48,977 bases of DNA from Halomonas elongata (GCF_029081005.1 NZ_JAJQTQ010000028.1:1-48977); one strand, 5' to 3'; shown: positions 16,200 through 25,805, counted from the stretch's first letter. The notes: generated by a model from the sequence alone, not told the origin. Numbers and translations are program-made.

Positions 16200-16220
16200 T
16201 CTGGACCAGTCGATCCTAAA
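16200..16220. promoter_or_regulatory. putative TetR operator, copy 1
   Basis: TGGACCA-N3-GATCC at 16202-16216, directly before the TetR-family gene. The same bases in the same spacing recur at 16871-16885 before the next gene, which suggests autoregulation plus control of the neighbour. Confidence 0.6.
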
Positions 16221-16229
16221 TTGTCAGGC

Positions 16230-16829
16230 ATGACACGCGGACGCCCACTCGCTTTCAATCCAGATGAAGCCACCAGTACCGCCATGCAGGTTTTCTGGAC
16301 TCACGGGTACGGCCAGACGTCCACCCGGGGCCTGCTCAAGGCCATGCAGATCTCACGAAGCAGCTTCTACCAGGTCTTCGGGAGCAAGGAACAGTTGTTC
16401 CTCGAAGCCCTTGAGCGCTATCGCGCAACGCTGATCGAACGATTGAGGCGCCGACTGGCGATCGCCCCGTCGGCTCAATCTTTCCTGGAGACACTCTTCC
16501 TCGATACCGCCGGGGAAGCTAGCAGCGACCGTGCATCCCTGGGGTGTCTCATCTTCAACTCAGTGGGCGAAATCAATCAGTTAGACCCTGCAAGTTCCGT
16601 GGCAGCTCGCGACAGCATGGCCGCCATCACCGATCTATTTCGCGAAGCGGTCCTGCAAGGCCAAGCCGACGGCAGTATCACAGCGGCACACGATGCCGAC
16701 ACTCTCGCCCACTATCTAACCCTGAGCATGGCGGGGTTACGTACCCTGCTGAAAACAGGAGGCGACGGGCATCAGGCTCAGGCCGCCGCCAGGCTGGTGC
16801 TGGATACCACAGGCAATATCACCCCTTAG
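16230..16829 (+). CDS. TetR/AcrR family transcriptional regulator
   Basis: 199 residues. The N-terminal helix-turn-helix is seen in AMQVFWTHGYGQTSTRGLLK and MQISRSSFYQVFGSKEQLF (about 18-57), the pattern of TetR regulators; the C-terminal half should bind a ligand. The start at 16230 follows the operator-like sequence directly and gives MTRGRPLAFNPDEA, usual for this subgroup. The following CMD-family gene has the same operator, so it is the likely target. The gene is divergent from the TTL-PqqD gene. Confidence 0.9.
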   Translation: MTRGRPLAFNPDEATSTAMQVFWTHGYGQTSTRGLLKAMQISRSSFYQVFGSKEQLFLEALERYRATLIERLRRRLAIAPSAQSFLETLFLDTAGEASSDRASLGCLIFNSVGEINQLDPASSVAARDSMAAITDLFREAVLQGQADGSITAAHDADTLAHYLTLSMAGLRTLLKTGGDGHQAQAAARLVLDTTGNITP

Positions 16830-16868
16830 TCACCCGACACGGAGACCGCAAGATCCTGCTACGCCATA

Positions 16869-16888
16869 TTTGGACCAATTGATCCAAA
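16869..16888. promoter_or_regulatory. putative TetR operator, copy 2 (20-bp near-perfect palindrome)
   Basis: TTTGGACCAATTGATCCAAA is a palindrome with one mismatched pair, 44 bases before the ATG at 16932. It shares TGGACCA-N3-GATCC with the site before the TetR gene. Confidence 0.65.
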
Positions 16889-16931
16889 TTTCATCGAAAC
16901 CCGCGATAGACTCGCGAACAGGAGAAGTCCC

Positions 16932-17501
16932 ATGGCAGCCGACTATCAAATGCAACTCGCCCCTCAGACACTGGACAGTGCCAATGAGAAGGCCCGCCCA
17001 CTTCTACAACAGGCCCAGGAGACGCTGGGATTTGTGCCCAACATGTATGCAGGCATGGCCAAGGCGCCGGGGGTTCTGGATACCTATCTACACGGCTATC
17101 AACTCTTCCGTGAGGACTCCGGATTCTCTGCCCCGGAGCAAGAAGTCGTCTTCCTGACCATCAGCCGACTCAATGGTTGCGACTACTGCATGTCAGCTCA
17201 CAGCATGCTGGCCGACAAAGTCTCCCAAGTGCCAGCAGAAACCGTGCAAGCGATCCGTGACGGCCAGCCCATTCCCGATGAACGCCTCGCGGCACTCAGC
17301 GACTTCACTCGCGTGATGTTCGAAACCCGAGGCATGCCCACCGAGGCGGACGTCAAGGCTTTCCTGGCTGCCGGCTTCGAGGAGCAGCACGTCTTGCAGA
17401 TCGTGCTGGCCCTGGCAGTCAAGACACTTTCCAACTACGCCAACCACGTCAACCATCCCGAACTCGACGAGGCCTTTTCCGGACACGCCTGGCAAGGATG
17501 A
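16932..17501 (+). CDS. peroxidase-related carboxymuconolactone decarboxylase (AhpD-like) protein
   Basis: 189 residues. The AhpD-type redox motif is seen as NGCDYCMSAHSMLA (C-x2-C-x3-H, about residues 81-88), preceded by LGFVPNMYAGMAKAPG, which is typical of the uncharacterised peroxidase-related subfamily. These proteins reduce peroxides or related electrophiles through the CxxC pair. AACAGGAGA stands before the ATG. It lies 102 bp after the TetR gene with the shared operator between them. Confidence 0.88.
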   Translation: MAADYQMQLAPQTLDSANEKARPLLQQAQETLGFVPNMYAGMAKAPGVLDTYLHGYQLFREDSGFSAPEQEVVFLTISRLNGCDYCMSAHSMLADKVSQVPAETVQAIRDGQPIPDERLAALSDFTRVMFETRGMPTEADVKAFLAAGFEEQHVLQIVLALAVKTLSNYANHVNHPELDEAFSGHAWQG

Positions 17502-17526
17502 TCGCCAAGCGGGTTAGGCAGACTCA

Positions 17527-17549
17527 GGGCCAACCTTCCGGGTTGGCCC
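17527..17549 (+). terminator. rho-independent terminator between convergent genes
   Basis: GGGCCAACC (17527-17535) and GGTTGGCCC (17541-17549) form a perfect 9-bp stem followed by TTCCTTT. It ends the AhpD-like transcript and lies before the leftward CDP-alcohol gene end. Confidence 0.8.
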
Positions 17550-17554
17550 TTCCT

Positions 17555-18178
17555 TTAGCGATCCTCAGTATGGCGGAGCGCCCGATAGCCACCCCATAGG
17601 CGGGTCGCCGTCGTCACCAAACACGCCACCCCGAACACCAGCGCCAACCAGGCGAACAGGGAAGGAAACACGCAGAAAGCTACGAAGGCCAACAGGGTTT
17701 CGGTACCTTCCGTGAGGCCATGAAGATAGTAGAAGGCTTTTTGCGGGAAGCGAGGACGTTCCAAGCCATGACGAGCCGCCATAATGGCGAATGCCAGGAA
17801 CGAAGTCCCCGTGCCAATGAAGGCAAAGAGCAGAAAGGCAGCAGCCAGGGCATTAGCCTCGGGGTCGGCCAGGGCAAAACCCAGTACCACGGCGGCATAG
17901 AAAACGAAATCCAGGCCGATATCGAGAAAGCCGCCAGCGTCACTTGTTGTCCCCGAGTAGCGCGCCAATGTACCATCCACACCGTCCCCCAGACGGTTCA
18001 GCAGAATGGCCACCAAAGCGGCCACATACGCTTCCAACGCCAGAAGCGGCAACGCCAACATTCCAATGCCGAAGGCGACCAACGTGACATGATGCGGCTG
18101 GCAGCCCGTTTGATGTAGCCACCTGGCCAGCCCGACCAAGGGCCTCTGGGTCATTGGCATCGTCCACCGATCCAGCAT
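17555..18178 (-). CDS. CDP-alcohol phosphatidyltransferase family membrane protein
   Basis: 207 residues, several transmembrane segments. The family motif D-G-x2-A-R-x8-G-x3-D-x3-D is intact: DGTLARY (about residue 76) followed by GGFLDIGLD. The family moves a phospho-alcohol from CDP-diacylglycerol or similar donors. The start at 18178 overlaps the stop of the upstream reductase gene (TGATG) and has GGAGG in front; longer starts would run far into that gene. The acceptor is unknown. Confidence 0.88.
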   Translation of the reverse strand: MLDRWTMPMTQRPLVGLARWLHQTGCQPHHVTLVAFGIGMLALPLLALEAYVAALVAILLNRLGDGVDGTLARYSGTTSDAGGFLDIGLDFVFYAAVVLGFALADPEANALAAAFLLFAFIGTGTSFLAFAIMAARHGLERPRFPQKAFYYLHGLTEGTETLLAFVAFCVFPSLFAWLALVFGVACLVTTATRLWGGYRALRHTEDR

Positions 18179-20352
18179 CAGGCCTCCTCTCTTGAGCGCT
18201 CTCTGCCACGTCGCCAGCGGAAGTAAAGCTCGAGCCATCCCAGCAGGCGCTCTGGCTTGTGGTCGTTCTTCCATACGCCGGCCGTCGCCTTCACCGCCTC
18301 GCTGCGCGTGGGATACGGGTGGATGGTGCCCAACAACTTGTTGAGCCCGATGCCGCGTGTGATCGCCAGGGTGAATTCGGCCAGCATCTCGCCTGCCCCG
18401 GTGCCGACGATCGTCGCCCCCAGGATTCGGTCACGCCCGGGCACCGTCAGCACCTTGACGAACCCCGTCGCGTCTCCCTCCGCCAAAGCCCGGTCCAGAT
18501 CATGCAATGCATAGCGGGTGACCTCATACGCTATGTGCCGTTCCCTGGCCTCGCGCTCATTGAGCCCGACCCGGGCTATCTCGGGGTCCGTGAAGGTCAC
18601 CGCCGGCATTGCCCGATAACTGACCTTGAACCGCTTGAACTCGCCGAACAGCGCATTGACCGTGGCATGCCACGCCTGATGCGCGCTGGCATGGGTAAGC
18701 TGATAGGGGCCCGTCACGTCGCCACACGCCCAGACGTTGGGCAGCACGCTTTGCAGCGTTTCATCCACGCGGAGCGTGCCATCCTCGCAGGTTTCGACGC
18801 CGAGGGCCTCGAGCCCCATACCCTCGAAGTTGGCCTGCCGCCCCACCGCGACCAGCAGATGGCTAAAGCCCAGACGCTCGACTACTTCCCCGTCCCCCTG
18901 AATCTCCAAGGCATGGCCCTCATCGGAGGCCACCACCCGCAATGCCCGATACCCCAGATACAGGTGCAGGCCCTCACTACGAAGGCTAGAGGCGACCTCG
19001 TCGGCAACCTCGGGATCCTCTCGGGGCAGCAGTTGCGGGCCCATCTCGACCAGGTCGACCCGGCTGCCCAGCCGCGCGAAGCTCTGGCCAAGCTCACAGC
19101 CGATAGGCCCTCCGCCCAGCACCAGGAGGCGTTCGGGCAATGCCTCGAGCGTCCAGAGCGAGTCCGAGGTCAACACCTCCACCTGCTCGAGACCGGGAAG
19201 GTCCGGCACCCGGGGCCGGGCACCGCTGGCAATGATGACGTGGCGGGTCGTCAATACGCACTCGCCATTCGCGGTGGTGACAACGACACGCCACGGATCA
19301 TCCAGTCGCGCTTGCCCCTCCATCACCTCGACGCCCAAGCCCTCGTAGCGGCTGCGACTGTCGTGGGGCGCCACTTCATCGATGGCACGCCGCACATGCG
19401 CCATGACGGCGGCAAAATCCACACGGGGCTCGCCGGCGTGAACGCCGAAGGCCGACGCCTGGCGAACTTCCTTGGCCGAGCGGGCCGCCCGGATCAGGGC
19501 CTTGGAGGGAACGCAGCCCGTATTGAGGCAATCCCCGCCCATGCGGTCACGCTCCACCAGAGCGACATCGGCCTTGACGGCCGCGGCGATATAGCTGGCC
19601 ACCAGACCCGCCGAGCCACCACCGATCACCACGATATCGTGATCGAAGCGACGCGGTCGCCGGAACCGCCTGGCCAGCCGGCGCCGCTTGCCCAGGGCGA
19701 CCAGAGCACGCGCCAGCCAGGGAAAGAGCCCGATCAGCGCAAAGGAAGCGATCAGCGACGGCGACAGGATGCCGGAGAGGGACTCCAGGTTACCGAGCTC
19801 TCGCCCGGCATTCACGAACACCGCCGTACCCGGCAGCATGCCCAGTTGACTGACCCAATAGAAGGTGCGCAGGCGCATCCGTGTCAGCCCCAGCACCAGA
19901 TTGATCACGAAGAAGGGAAATAACGGTATCAACCGCAACGTGAACAGGTAGAAAGCGCCCTCACGACGAATGCCGGTATTGACCCGCTCAAGCTGGGAAG
20001 AGAAGCGCTTTTCCAGAAAGGAGCGCGCCAGGGTTCGCGCGAGCAACGCCGCCAGGGTTGCCCCGAGCGCACTGGCGAAGGAAATGATCAAGAGCCCCCA
20101 CCCCAGACCAAACAACGCGCCGCCCAATACCGTCAGCAGAGTCGCCCCAGGCAGCGACAGCGCGGCCATGACGGTATAGAGAAGGAAGAATCCACCGGCG
20201 ACGACGACGGGCTCGGCAGCGAACCAGGCTTGAAAGCTCGCTTGCTCGGCCTTCAGATAGTCCAGACTGAGAAAGTCCAGCACACCGCTGGCAACAATCC
20301 CGGCAATCACTGCCAGCAACAACACGGCAAGCAGGGGGCGTAGATATTTCAA
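18178..20352 (-). CDS. VTT (TVP38/TMEM64) domain fused to a mercuric-reductase-like flavoprotein
   Basis: About 724 residues. The N-terminal 230 residues are a membrane VTT domain (LSLPGATLLTVLGGALFGLG and LRLIPLFPFFVINLVLGLTR). The rest is a pyridine-nucleotide disulfide oxidoreductase: FAD motif IVVIGGGSAGLV, redox pair GGDCLNTGCVPSKALI, NAD motif LVLGGGPIGCELG, and the C-terminal dimer domain with IHPYPTRSEAV. A metal-specific C-terminal cysteine pair is absent. Start: ECF promoter 7 lies at 20407-20432, so an ATG at 20424 is upstream of the transcription start; an ATG at 20397 would be leaderless; a TTG at 20352 has GGAG eight bases ahead and is my choice. Likely role: membrane-associated thiol or quinone redox; the substrate is unknown. 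Confidence 0.85.
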   Translation of the reverse strand: MKYLRPLLAVLLLAVIAGIVASGVLDFLSLDYLKAEQASFQAWFAAEPVVVAGGFFLLYTVMAALSLPGATLLTVLGGALFGLGWGLLIISFASALGATLAALLARTLARSFLEKRFSSQLERVNTGIRREGAFYLFTLRLIPLFPFFVINLVLGLTRMRLRTFYWVSQLGMLPGTAVFVNAGRELGNLESLSGILSPSLIASFALIGLFPWLARALVALGKRRRLARRFRRPRRFDHDIVVIGGGSAGLVASYIAAAVKADVALVERDRMGGDCLNTGCVPSKALIRAARSAKEVRQASAFGVHAGEPRVDFAAVMAHVRRAIDEVAPHDSRSRYEGLGVEVMEGQARLDDPWRVVVTTANGECVLTTRHVIIASGARPRVPDLPGLEQVEVLTSDSLWTLEALPERLLVLGGGPIGCELGQSFARLGSRVDLVEMGPQLLPREDPEVADEVASSLRSEGLHLYLGYRALRVVASDEGHALEIQGDGEVVERLGFSHLLVAVGRQANFEGMGLEALGVETCEDGTLRVDETLQSVLPNVWACGDVTGPYQLTHASAHQAWHATVNALFGEFKRFKVSYRAMPAVTFTDPEIARVGLNEREARERHIAYEVTRYALHDLDRALAEGDATGFVKVLTVPGRDRILGATIVGTGAGEMLAEFTLAITRGIGLNKLLGTIHPYPTRSEAVKATAGVWKNDHKPERLLGWLELYFRWRRGRERSREEA

Positions 20353-20406
20353 AAGCGCATCTCCATGACGTTGAACTGACCGCAGACTGCCTGCCATCAC
20401 TCTTGA

Positions 20407-20432
20407 GTCGCCGAACCAGGCCATTCCTTACA
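20407..20432 (-). promoter_or_regulatory. ECF-type promoter 7 (drives VTT-reductase and CDP-alcohol gene)
   Basis: On the minus strand TGTAAGG (20426-20432), 15-base spacer, CGAC (20407-20410). Its place decides the start of the downstream gene. Confidence 0.75.
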
Positions 20433-20515
20433 CCCTGATGGAACGACCGGGCTACCAGTTATGTACTTCGCAGGTGGATGTTTGATGTTATCGCCCCTTT
20501 ACTCACCAACACAGC

Positions 20516-20545
20516 ATGCCCACCCCCAGGGTTGGGGATGGGCAT
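20516..20545. terminator. GC-rich hairpin after the small secreted protein gene
   Basis: ATGCCCACCCCC pairs with GGGGATGGGCAT with one mismatch, directly beyond the 3' end of the leftward gene at 20567. No T-run follows, so a rho-independent function is uncertain. Confidence 0.5.
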
Positions 20546-20566
20546 ACTTTCAAGGTCTCCACCCTG

Positions 20567-20764
20567 CTATTTGGTAGCTTGTCTTGCCAGCTCCAGCGAA
20601 GATTCCATTTCTTCATTCGCTTTCAATGCCTCTCCAGTATTCAACGGCTCGCTGATTTCCTGTTGCCCACGCTCTATGACAACACTGTCCATTGCCAACA
20701 GAGGAGTTGCTAACATCAGAGAAGCAAAGAATAGCGCTGTACCAATAAGGATGTAGCGTTTCAT
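20567..20764 (-). CDS. small secreted protein, function unknown
   Basis: 65 residues: a signal peptide (MKRYILIGTALFFASLML, cleavage probably near LLAMDS) and a mature part of about 40 mostly polar residues (ISEPLNTGEALKANEEMESS) likely to be helical. GGAGGG stands seven bases before the ATG at 20764. ECF promoter 8 is upstream, so it belongs to the stress set. I do not recognise the family; no cysteines are present in the mature part. Confidence 0.75.
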   Translation of the reverse strand: MKRYILIGTALFFASLMLATPLLAMDSVVIERGQQEISEPLNTGEALKANEEMESSLELARQATK

Positions 20765-20806
20765 GACGGCACCCTCCACGTTGCTTTTTTGGTGCTACAG
20801 TCTTTT

Positions 20807-20833
20807 GTCGGTGAGGGGGCCCAATTCCTTACA
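20807..20833 (-). promoter_or_regulatory. ECF-type promoter 8 (drives small secreted protein)
   Basis: On the minus strand TGTAAGG (20827-20833), 16-base spacer, CGAC (20807-20810). The spacer is one base longer than in most of the other sites. Confidence 0.68.
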
Positions 20834-20997
20834 GGTTGGGTAGGTACTGAGAAAGAAACACTCGTGTGTACAGGTATTGCGAAACCTCCCAGGACCTTCG
20901 AGCCTCGGCACGGCCTTCAGGTGTCCATCTGACCCCCTAGAGAGGCCCCTGTCGGGATATAGCCCTCTGAGGCCTCAAGCCGGAACGGATGGGGCAT

Positions 20998-21990
20998 CTA
21001 TCGAACCGGCTCTACGGATGGACGCCATTTTTCAATACGATCATTCTGAAAGTCAGCGACGAATACCGTACCGTTCGGTGCGACATCCATCGCAATGGGA
21101 TTGTTGAACTGACCAGGCTTATCGCCCGTTTCACCAAAGGTATTCAGGAAGGCCCCTTGAGGCGTAAATACCTGTATCCGGTCATTATGAAAGTCGGCTG
21201 CCAGGATATTGTTGGCCGGCCCCACGGTAAGCCCCGTGACCGTCGAAAACCAACCATTGAAGGGACCATAGATGCCCAACGCGAGGGGACCGCCCCACTT
21301 GTACAAAAATTCGCCTCTACGGTTGAAAGCCTGTATACGATTCCCATAGCCGTCCGCCACGTAGAGCGTTTCGTTTTCGGCGAGCATGACATCGGTAGGA
21401 TAAGTAAACTCGCCTGCCTGGTGGCCCGTCTCGCCGGTCTTACCCCACTGGCAAACGAATTCACCATCGGCGCTCAACTGCTGAACACGGTGATTGTAGA
21501 AATCGGCCACGAACACCTCACCGTTCGCTGCAACCGCCACGCCGCCAGGGGCGTTGAACTCACCGGGTCCATCGCCGGGAGTCCCTATCATGCGCCGGGG
21601 CTCCCCCTCCAAGCTAAAGATCTGAATGCGATCGTTCATGTACTCAGGCACATAGAGCTCTCCGTCATGGACCGTCAGGTTCATCGGTCGCCCGAGTTCG
21701 CCGATAGCCTTGCCCGGAGTACCGAAGGCTCGTTTGAACTGTCCCTCATGATCAAAGACCTGTATGCGCCCATTACGGGAGTCTGCGACAAACACCTCAT
21801 CTTCCGTGACGGCGATGCCGGTCGGGTCATCGAATTGACCCGGCTCGCTGCCATGGCTCCCCCATGCCTCAATGAACACATAACCGTTGCCTGTCGCCTG
21901 GGGCACGAACATCACCCACGCCACCAAAGCCAGGAGCACTACCAGACTGACGGCCATGGCACTGATCTTGAGAAGTTTTCTGGTTGTCAT
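20998..21990 (-). CDS. NHL-repeat six-bladed beta-propeller, membrane anchored
   Basis: 330 residues: an N-terminal membrane anchor (about 12-32) and about five to six NHL units with the recurring pattern FxxPxGIAV-x-VFVADxxNxRIQVF. Repeats are seen at FDDPTGIAVTEDEVFVADSR, FNAPGGVAVAANGEVFVADF and FNNPIAMDVAPNGTVFVADF. NHL propellers bind proteins or ligands; the substrate is not known. AGAGGG precedes the ATG at 21990, eight bases after the stop of the outer-membrane protein gene, so they share a transcript with the HMA protein, probably from the second mer-type operator at 23,464. Confidence 0.88.
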   Translation of the reverse strand: MTTRKLLKISAMAVSLVVLLALVAWVMFVPQATGNGYVFIEAWGSHGSEPGQFDDPTGIAVTEDEVFVADSRNGRIQVFDHEGQFKRAFGTPGKAIGELGRPMNLTVHDGELYVPEYMNDRIQIFSLEGEPRRMIGTPGDGPGEFNAPGGVAVAANGEVFVADFYNHRVQQLSADGEFVCQWGKTGETGHQAGEFTYPTDVMLAENETLYVADGYGNRIQAFNRRGEFLYKWGGPLALGIYGPFNGWFSTVTGLTVGPANNILAADFHNDRIQVFTPQGAFLNTFGETGDKPGQFNNPIAMDVAPNGTVFVADFQNDRIEKWRPSVEPVR

Positions 21991-21998
21991 CACGCCCT

Positions 21999-22889
21999 CT
22001 AAAAGTTGATACGAAAACCAATCCGCGTGACAACGTCATCTTCCAGCGCCGTGCCATTCAGATCCTGTGCCACCGGCAGCTGGACGGTACCTTCGATGAC
22101 CCAACGAGACGTCACGTACTGTAGGCCAGGTGAAAGGAAAAGCTGCGTCCCGCCCGAGTGATCATCCTTGATCCCATTCACCTCGTTCTTCCCGTGATGA
22201 ATCAGATTGGCCTCCAGTGCTCCGTACAGGAAGGCAGGGAGCCCACCGCCCAGTTCGCGTGGCCAAAGTCGATACTGGAAGGCTCCATCGAGACGTACCT
22301 TGTCACCGAACTCGAAACCATTGGCCTCGGTGTTGGCCTGATAGGCAACCTGAGCATCGAGCTGATAGGCGAGAGTCTGGTACGTCAGAATGACACCACC
22401 GAAGGGATCCCAGGAACCGGAACCCGACTGTAGCGGCTGCGGCAGTCGTCCGAAACGGTCCCGTTCATCATCGTCACCGGTCGGCGTTTCCACACCGAAG
22501 AATGGCGCAATGCGGAAGGTGCGACCCGGCGCGTTGTCCTTGAATGCCGTGTAGCGAGCAAACAGACGTACATCGCCAAATCCTTGACCACTACGCTCGC
22601 GTCGTCCGCCGTCGAGGGTCTTGTCGAGATAGGGAATAGCGCCAAACAGGGCGATATCGCTGGTTAGGCCATAGCCAAGCACGGTGATGGCCCCGGTGAC
22701 GTCCAGATCCCGCTGTGCCGAAGTCGCGTGGCGATACAGGAGCTGCTCGCGCAGAACGAAACTGTCCTCCGCAATGGGCAGCGCCGTATTGAACGTCTGA
22801 GGTGCGGCCAGTACCACGCTCGGCGTTATCGCCGCCAGTATGCCCCCTAGTCGAGAGGCCCAACGTGTCTTGCGTTTCACCACGGACAT
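21999..22889 (-). CDS. outer-membrane beta-barrel protein (phenol MetA-like transporter family)
   Basis: 296 residues with a signal peptide (about 1-28, cleavage after VVLAAP) and a body of alternating amphipathic strands ending in RIGFRINF, the terminal aromatic residue typical of outer-membrane barrels. ALFGAIPYLDKTL and APFFGVETPTGDDDERDR fit the family annotated as transporters near phenol-degradation and metal genes. GAGAGGG precedes the ATG. It lies 17 bp after the HMA gene. I infer a role in metal export or envelope defence from context. Confidence 0.8.
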   Translation of the reverse strand: MSVVKRKTRWASRLGGILAAITPSVVLAAPQTFNTALPIAEDSFVLREQLLYRHATSAQRDLDVTGAITVLGYGLTSDIALFGAIPYLDKTLDGGRRERSGQGFGDVRLFARYTAFKDNAPGRTFRIAPFFGVETPTGDDDERDRFGRLPQPLQSGSGSWDPFGGVILTYQTLAYQLDAQVAYQANTEANGFEFGDKVRLDGAFQYRLWPRELGGGLPAFLYGALEANLIHHGKNEVNGIKDDHSGGTQLFLSPGLQYVTSRWVIEGTVQLPVAQDLNGTALEDDVVTRIGFRINF

Positions 22890-22906
22890 GGCATGCCCTC
22901 TCTCAT

Positions 22907-23224
22907 TTATTGGCTATCCGCCGTATCGAGAGGTTCGAAGCCCTTCATGGTGAAACCTGCCCTGTCAACGGCTTGCTCTACCTGGGACTCATCGAGTGTC
23001 TGTCCGTCGTCCATGGTGACGATGACCCTGCCGCCTTCGATATCCGTTTCGAGCACCTCCACGCCGGCGATCTTGTTGAGCTGTTTCTCGATCCCATAGG
23101 CACAGAAAGGGCAGGCAAGGCCATCGACCTTGACCTGATAACTCGGGCCGGTGGCCATGGCGATGGTTGAGATAAGACTGACGACCAGTGCTAATAGGGC
23201 GGCATGAAGCCTGGGAGTTGTCAT
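22907..23224 (-). CDS. periplasmic heavy-metal-associated (MerP-like) protein
   Basis: 105 residues: a signal peptide (about 1-24) and one HMA domain with YQVKVDGLACPFCAYGIEKQ. The metal-binding pair is C-P-F-C in place of the C-A-A-C of classical MerP. GAGG lies before the ATG at 23224. It starts a three-gene group with the outer-membrane and NHL proteins. A mer-type operator lies about 240 bp upstream, so mercury or a related ion is the likely ligand. Confidence 0.87.
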   Translation of the reverse strand: MTTPRLHAALLALVVSLISTIAMATGPSYQVKVDGLACPFCAYGIEKQLNKIAGVEVLETDIEGGRVIVTMDDGQTLDESQVEQAVDRAGFTMKGFEPLDTADSQ

Positions 23225-23454
23225 GGTGATTACCTCATGATGTCTGCGGTAAGGGGCGCTCTGGAGCGCTTTTGATAGCACTCAGGCTCGCTATCCTGGA
23301 GCGAGCACACTGGCCACGGCCTCGAACGTTGTAGCGTGAATTGATACAGGTGGGAGTCTCACGCTATAAGGCGAGAGCAGGATCTTCTCAGCGATTACGT
23401 GCTGCACTGCCAAACCCAAGTTCGCCCCCAAAATCTGATAAGGCCATATCCCAA

Positions 23455-23485
23455 GAATAGCCCCCGTACCAGACTACGGAGTCAA
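23455..23485 (-). promoter_or_regulatory. second MerR-type operator/promoter
   Basis: On the minus strand TTGACT (23480-23485) is followed by the dyad CCGTA-N6-TACGG (23464-23479) and a -10-like element (TATTCT at 23454-23459, 20-base spacer). The dyad arms, their spacing and their junction with the -35 box are the same as in the merT operator at 25,843-25,873. It faces the HMA gene at 23,224 and lies within 15 bp of the merA stop. The rest of the 273-bp gap 23,225-23,497 shows no gene. Confidence 0.7.
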
Positions 23486-23497
23486 GCGAATAACCCA

Positions 23498-24934
<1,437 letters not shown>

Positions 24935-25153
24935 TCACCGGCGACTGTCGTATCGTTTCTTGCGCCATAGCGCATAGAGGGTCAGGCCGATGAACAAAGC
25001 CAGGGCAGGAAGCAGCACAACGTCTAGATACCCTGTCAGGGCCGCCAAGCCTACGCTGCCCAACAAGACCACCAGAATCGGCGTGAAGCAGCACAGTGCC
25101 ACCAGAACGGTACCGATCACGCTTACTCGTAGCAGGATCTTTGGGTTCTTCAT
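24935..25153 (-). CDS. merF: mercury transporter MerF
   Basis: 72 residues and two transmembrane helices. The vicinal cysteine pair VALCCFTPILVVLLG in the first helix is the Hg(II) site; a second cysteine pair found near the C-terminus of classical MerF is missing (the end is KKRYDSRR). The start at 25153 gives MKNPKILLRVS, as in the family, and lies two bases after the merP stop. Confidence 0.93.
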   Translation of the reverse strand: MKNPKILLRVSVIGTVLVALCCFTPILVVLLGSVGLAALTGYLDVVLLPALALFIGLTLYALWRKKRYDSRR

Positions 25154-25155
25154 GG

Positions 25156-25443
25156 TCACTCGCGATTGGCTTCCAAGGTGGACGGATATCCTGCGTTGGT
25201 GGTGGCCTCGGTCAATGCCTTCACAGTCGTTCGGGAATCGTCAAAGGTGACCACGGCCTCACGATCCGGGTAGTTCACCGCCACTCGCGAAACACCTTCC
25301 ACCTTGTTGAGTGCCGTCCTGATGGTGACCAGGCATGCAGCACAGGTCATGTCCGGCACCAAGAGCGTCACGGTCTGCATGGCGCCCCAAGCAGGCACGC
25401 TGAGTAGAACGATGAATGATGTCAGGACGAGACGCCTTATCAT
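25156..25443 (-). CDS. merP: periplasmic mercury-binding protein MerP
   Basis: 95 residues: a signal peptide (about 1-21) and an HMA domain with VPDMTCAACLVTIRTAL, the Cys-Ala-Ala-Cys site that binds periplasmic Hg(II) and passes it to MerT. AAAGGAGG precedes the ATG at 25443. It lies 11 bp after merT. Confidence 0.96.
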   Translation of the reverse strand: MIRRLVLTSFIVLLSVPAWGAMQTVTLLVPDMTCAACLVTIRTALNKVEGVSRVAVNYPDREAVVTFDDSRTTVKALTEATTNAGYPSTLEANRE

Positions 25444-25454
25444 GGAACCTCCTT

Positions 25455-25805
25455 TCAATAGAGCAGTGGCAGGACGTAGGGGAACACCAAGGCGATCAAT
25501 ACCAGCACCACCACCCCCCAGAAGAGCACCTTGAAGGCCACACGAACTCGGGGAAGGGCGCACACCTCACCCGGCTGGCACTTATTCACAGGCCGGAAGA
25601 TCCGACGCCAGGCGAAGAACATGGCCACCAACGCCACACCAATGAAGAGTGGGCGGTAGGGTTCCAGAGCCGTCAGGTTGCCAATCCAGGCGCCGGAGAC
25701 GCCCAGCGTGATCAGGATCAGTGGCCCGAGGCAGCAGGCCGAGGCCAAGATCCCGGCGACGCCTCCGATGGCCAACGGACCTCGCCCTGATTTCGCTCTC
25801 ACCAT
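25455..25805 (-). CDS. merT: mercuric ion transporter MerT
   Basis: 116 residues and three transmembrane helices. The first helix has the Hg-binding pair ILASACCLGPLILI; the cytoplasmic loop has the second pair in NKCQPGEVCALP. The start at 25805 gives MVRAKSGRGPLAIGG, matching the usual MerT length. It is the first gene behind the mer operator. Confidence 0.96.
   Translation of the reverse strand: MVRAKSGRGPLAIGGVAGILASACCLGPLILITLGVSGAWIGNLTALEPYRPLFIGVALVAMFFAWRRIFRPVNKCQPGEVCALPRVRVAFKVLFWGVVVLVLIALVFPYVLPLLY

Noticed and set aside
18259..19923. Long plus-strand frame of 554 codons
   Set aside because: Lies opposite the VTT-reductase gene; no recognisable motif, and typical of high-GC antisense frames.
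20989..22002. Plus-strand frame opposite the NHL gene
   Set aside because: The minus strand shows regular NHL units; the plus frame is their complement.
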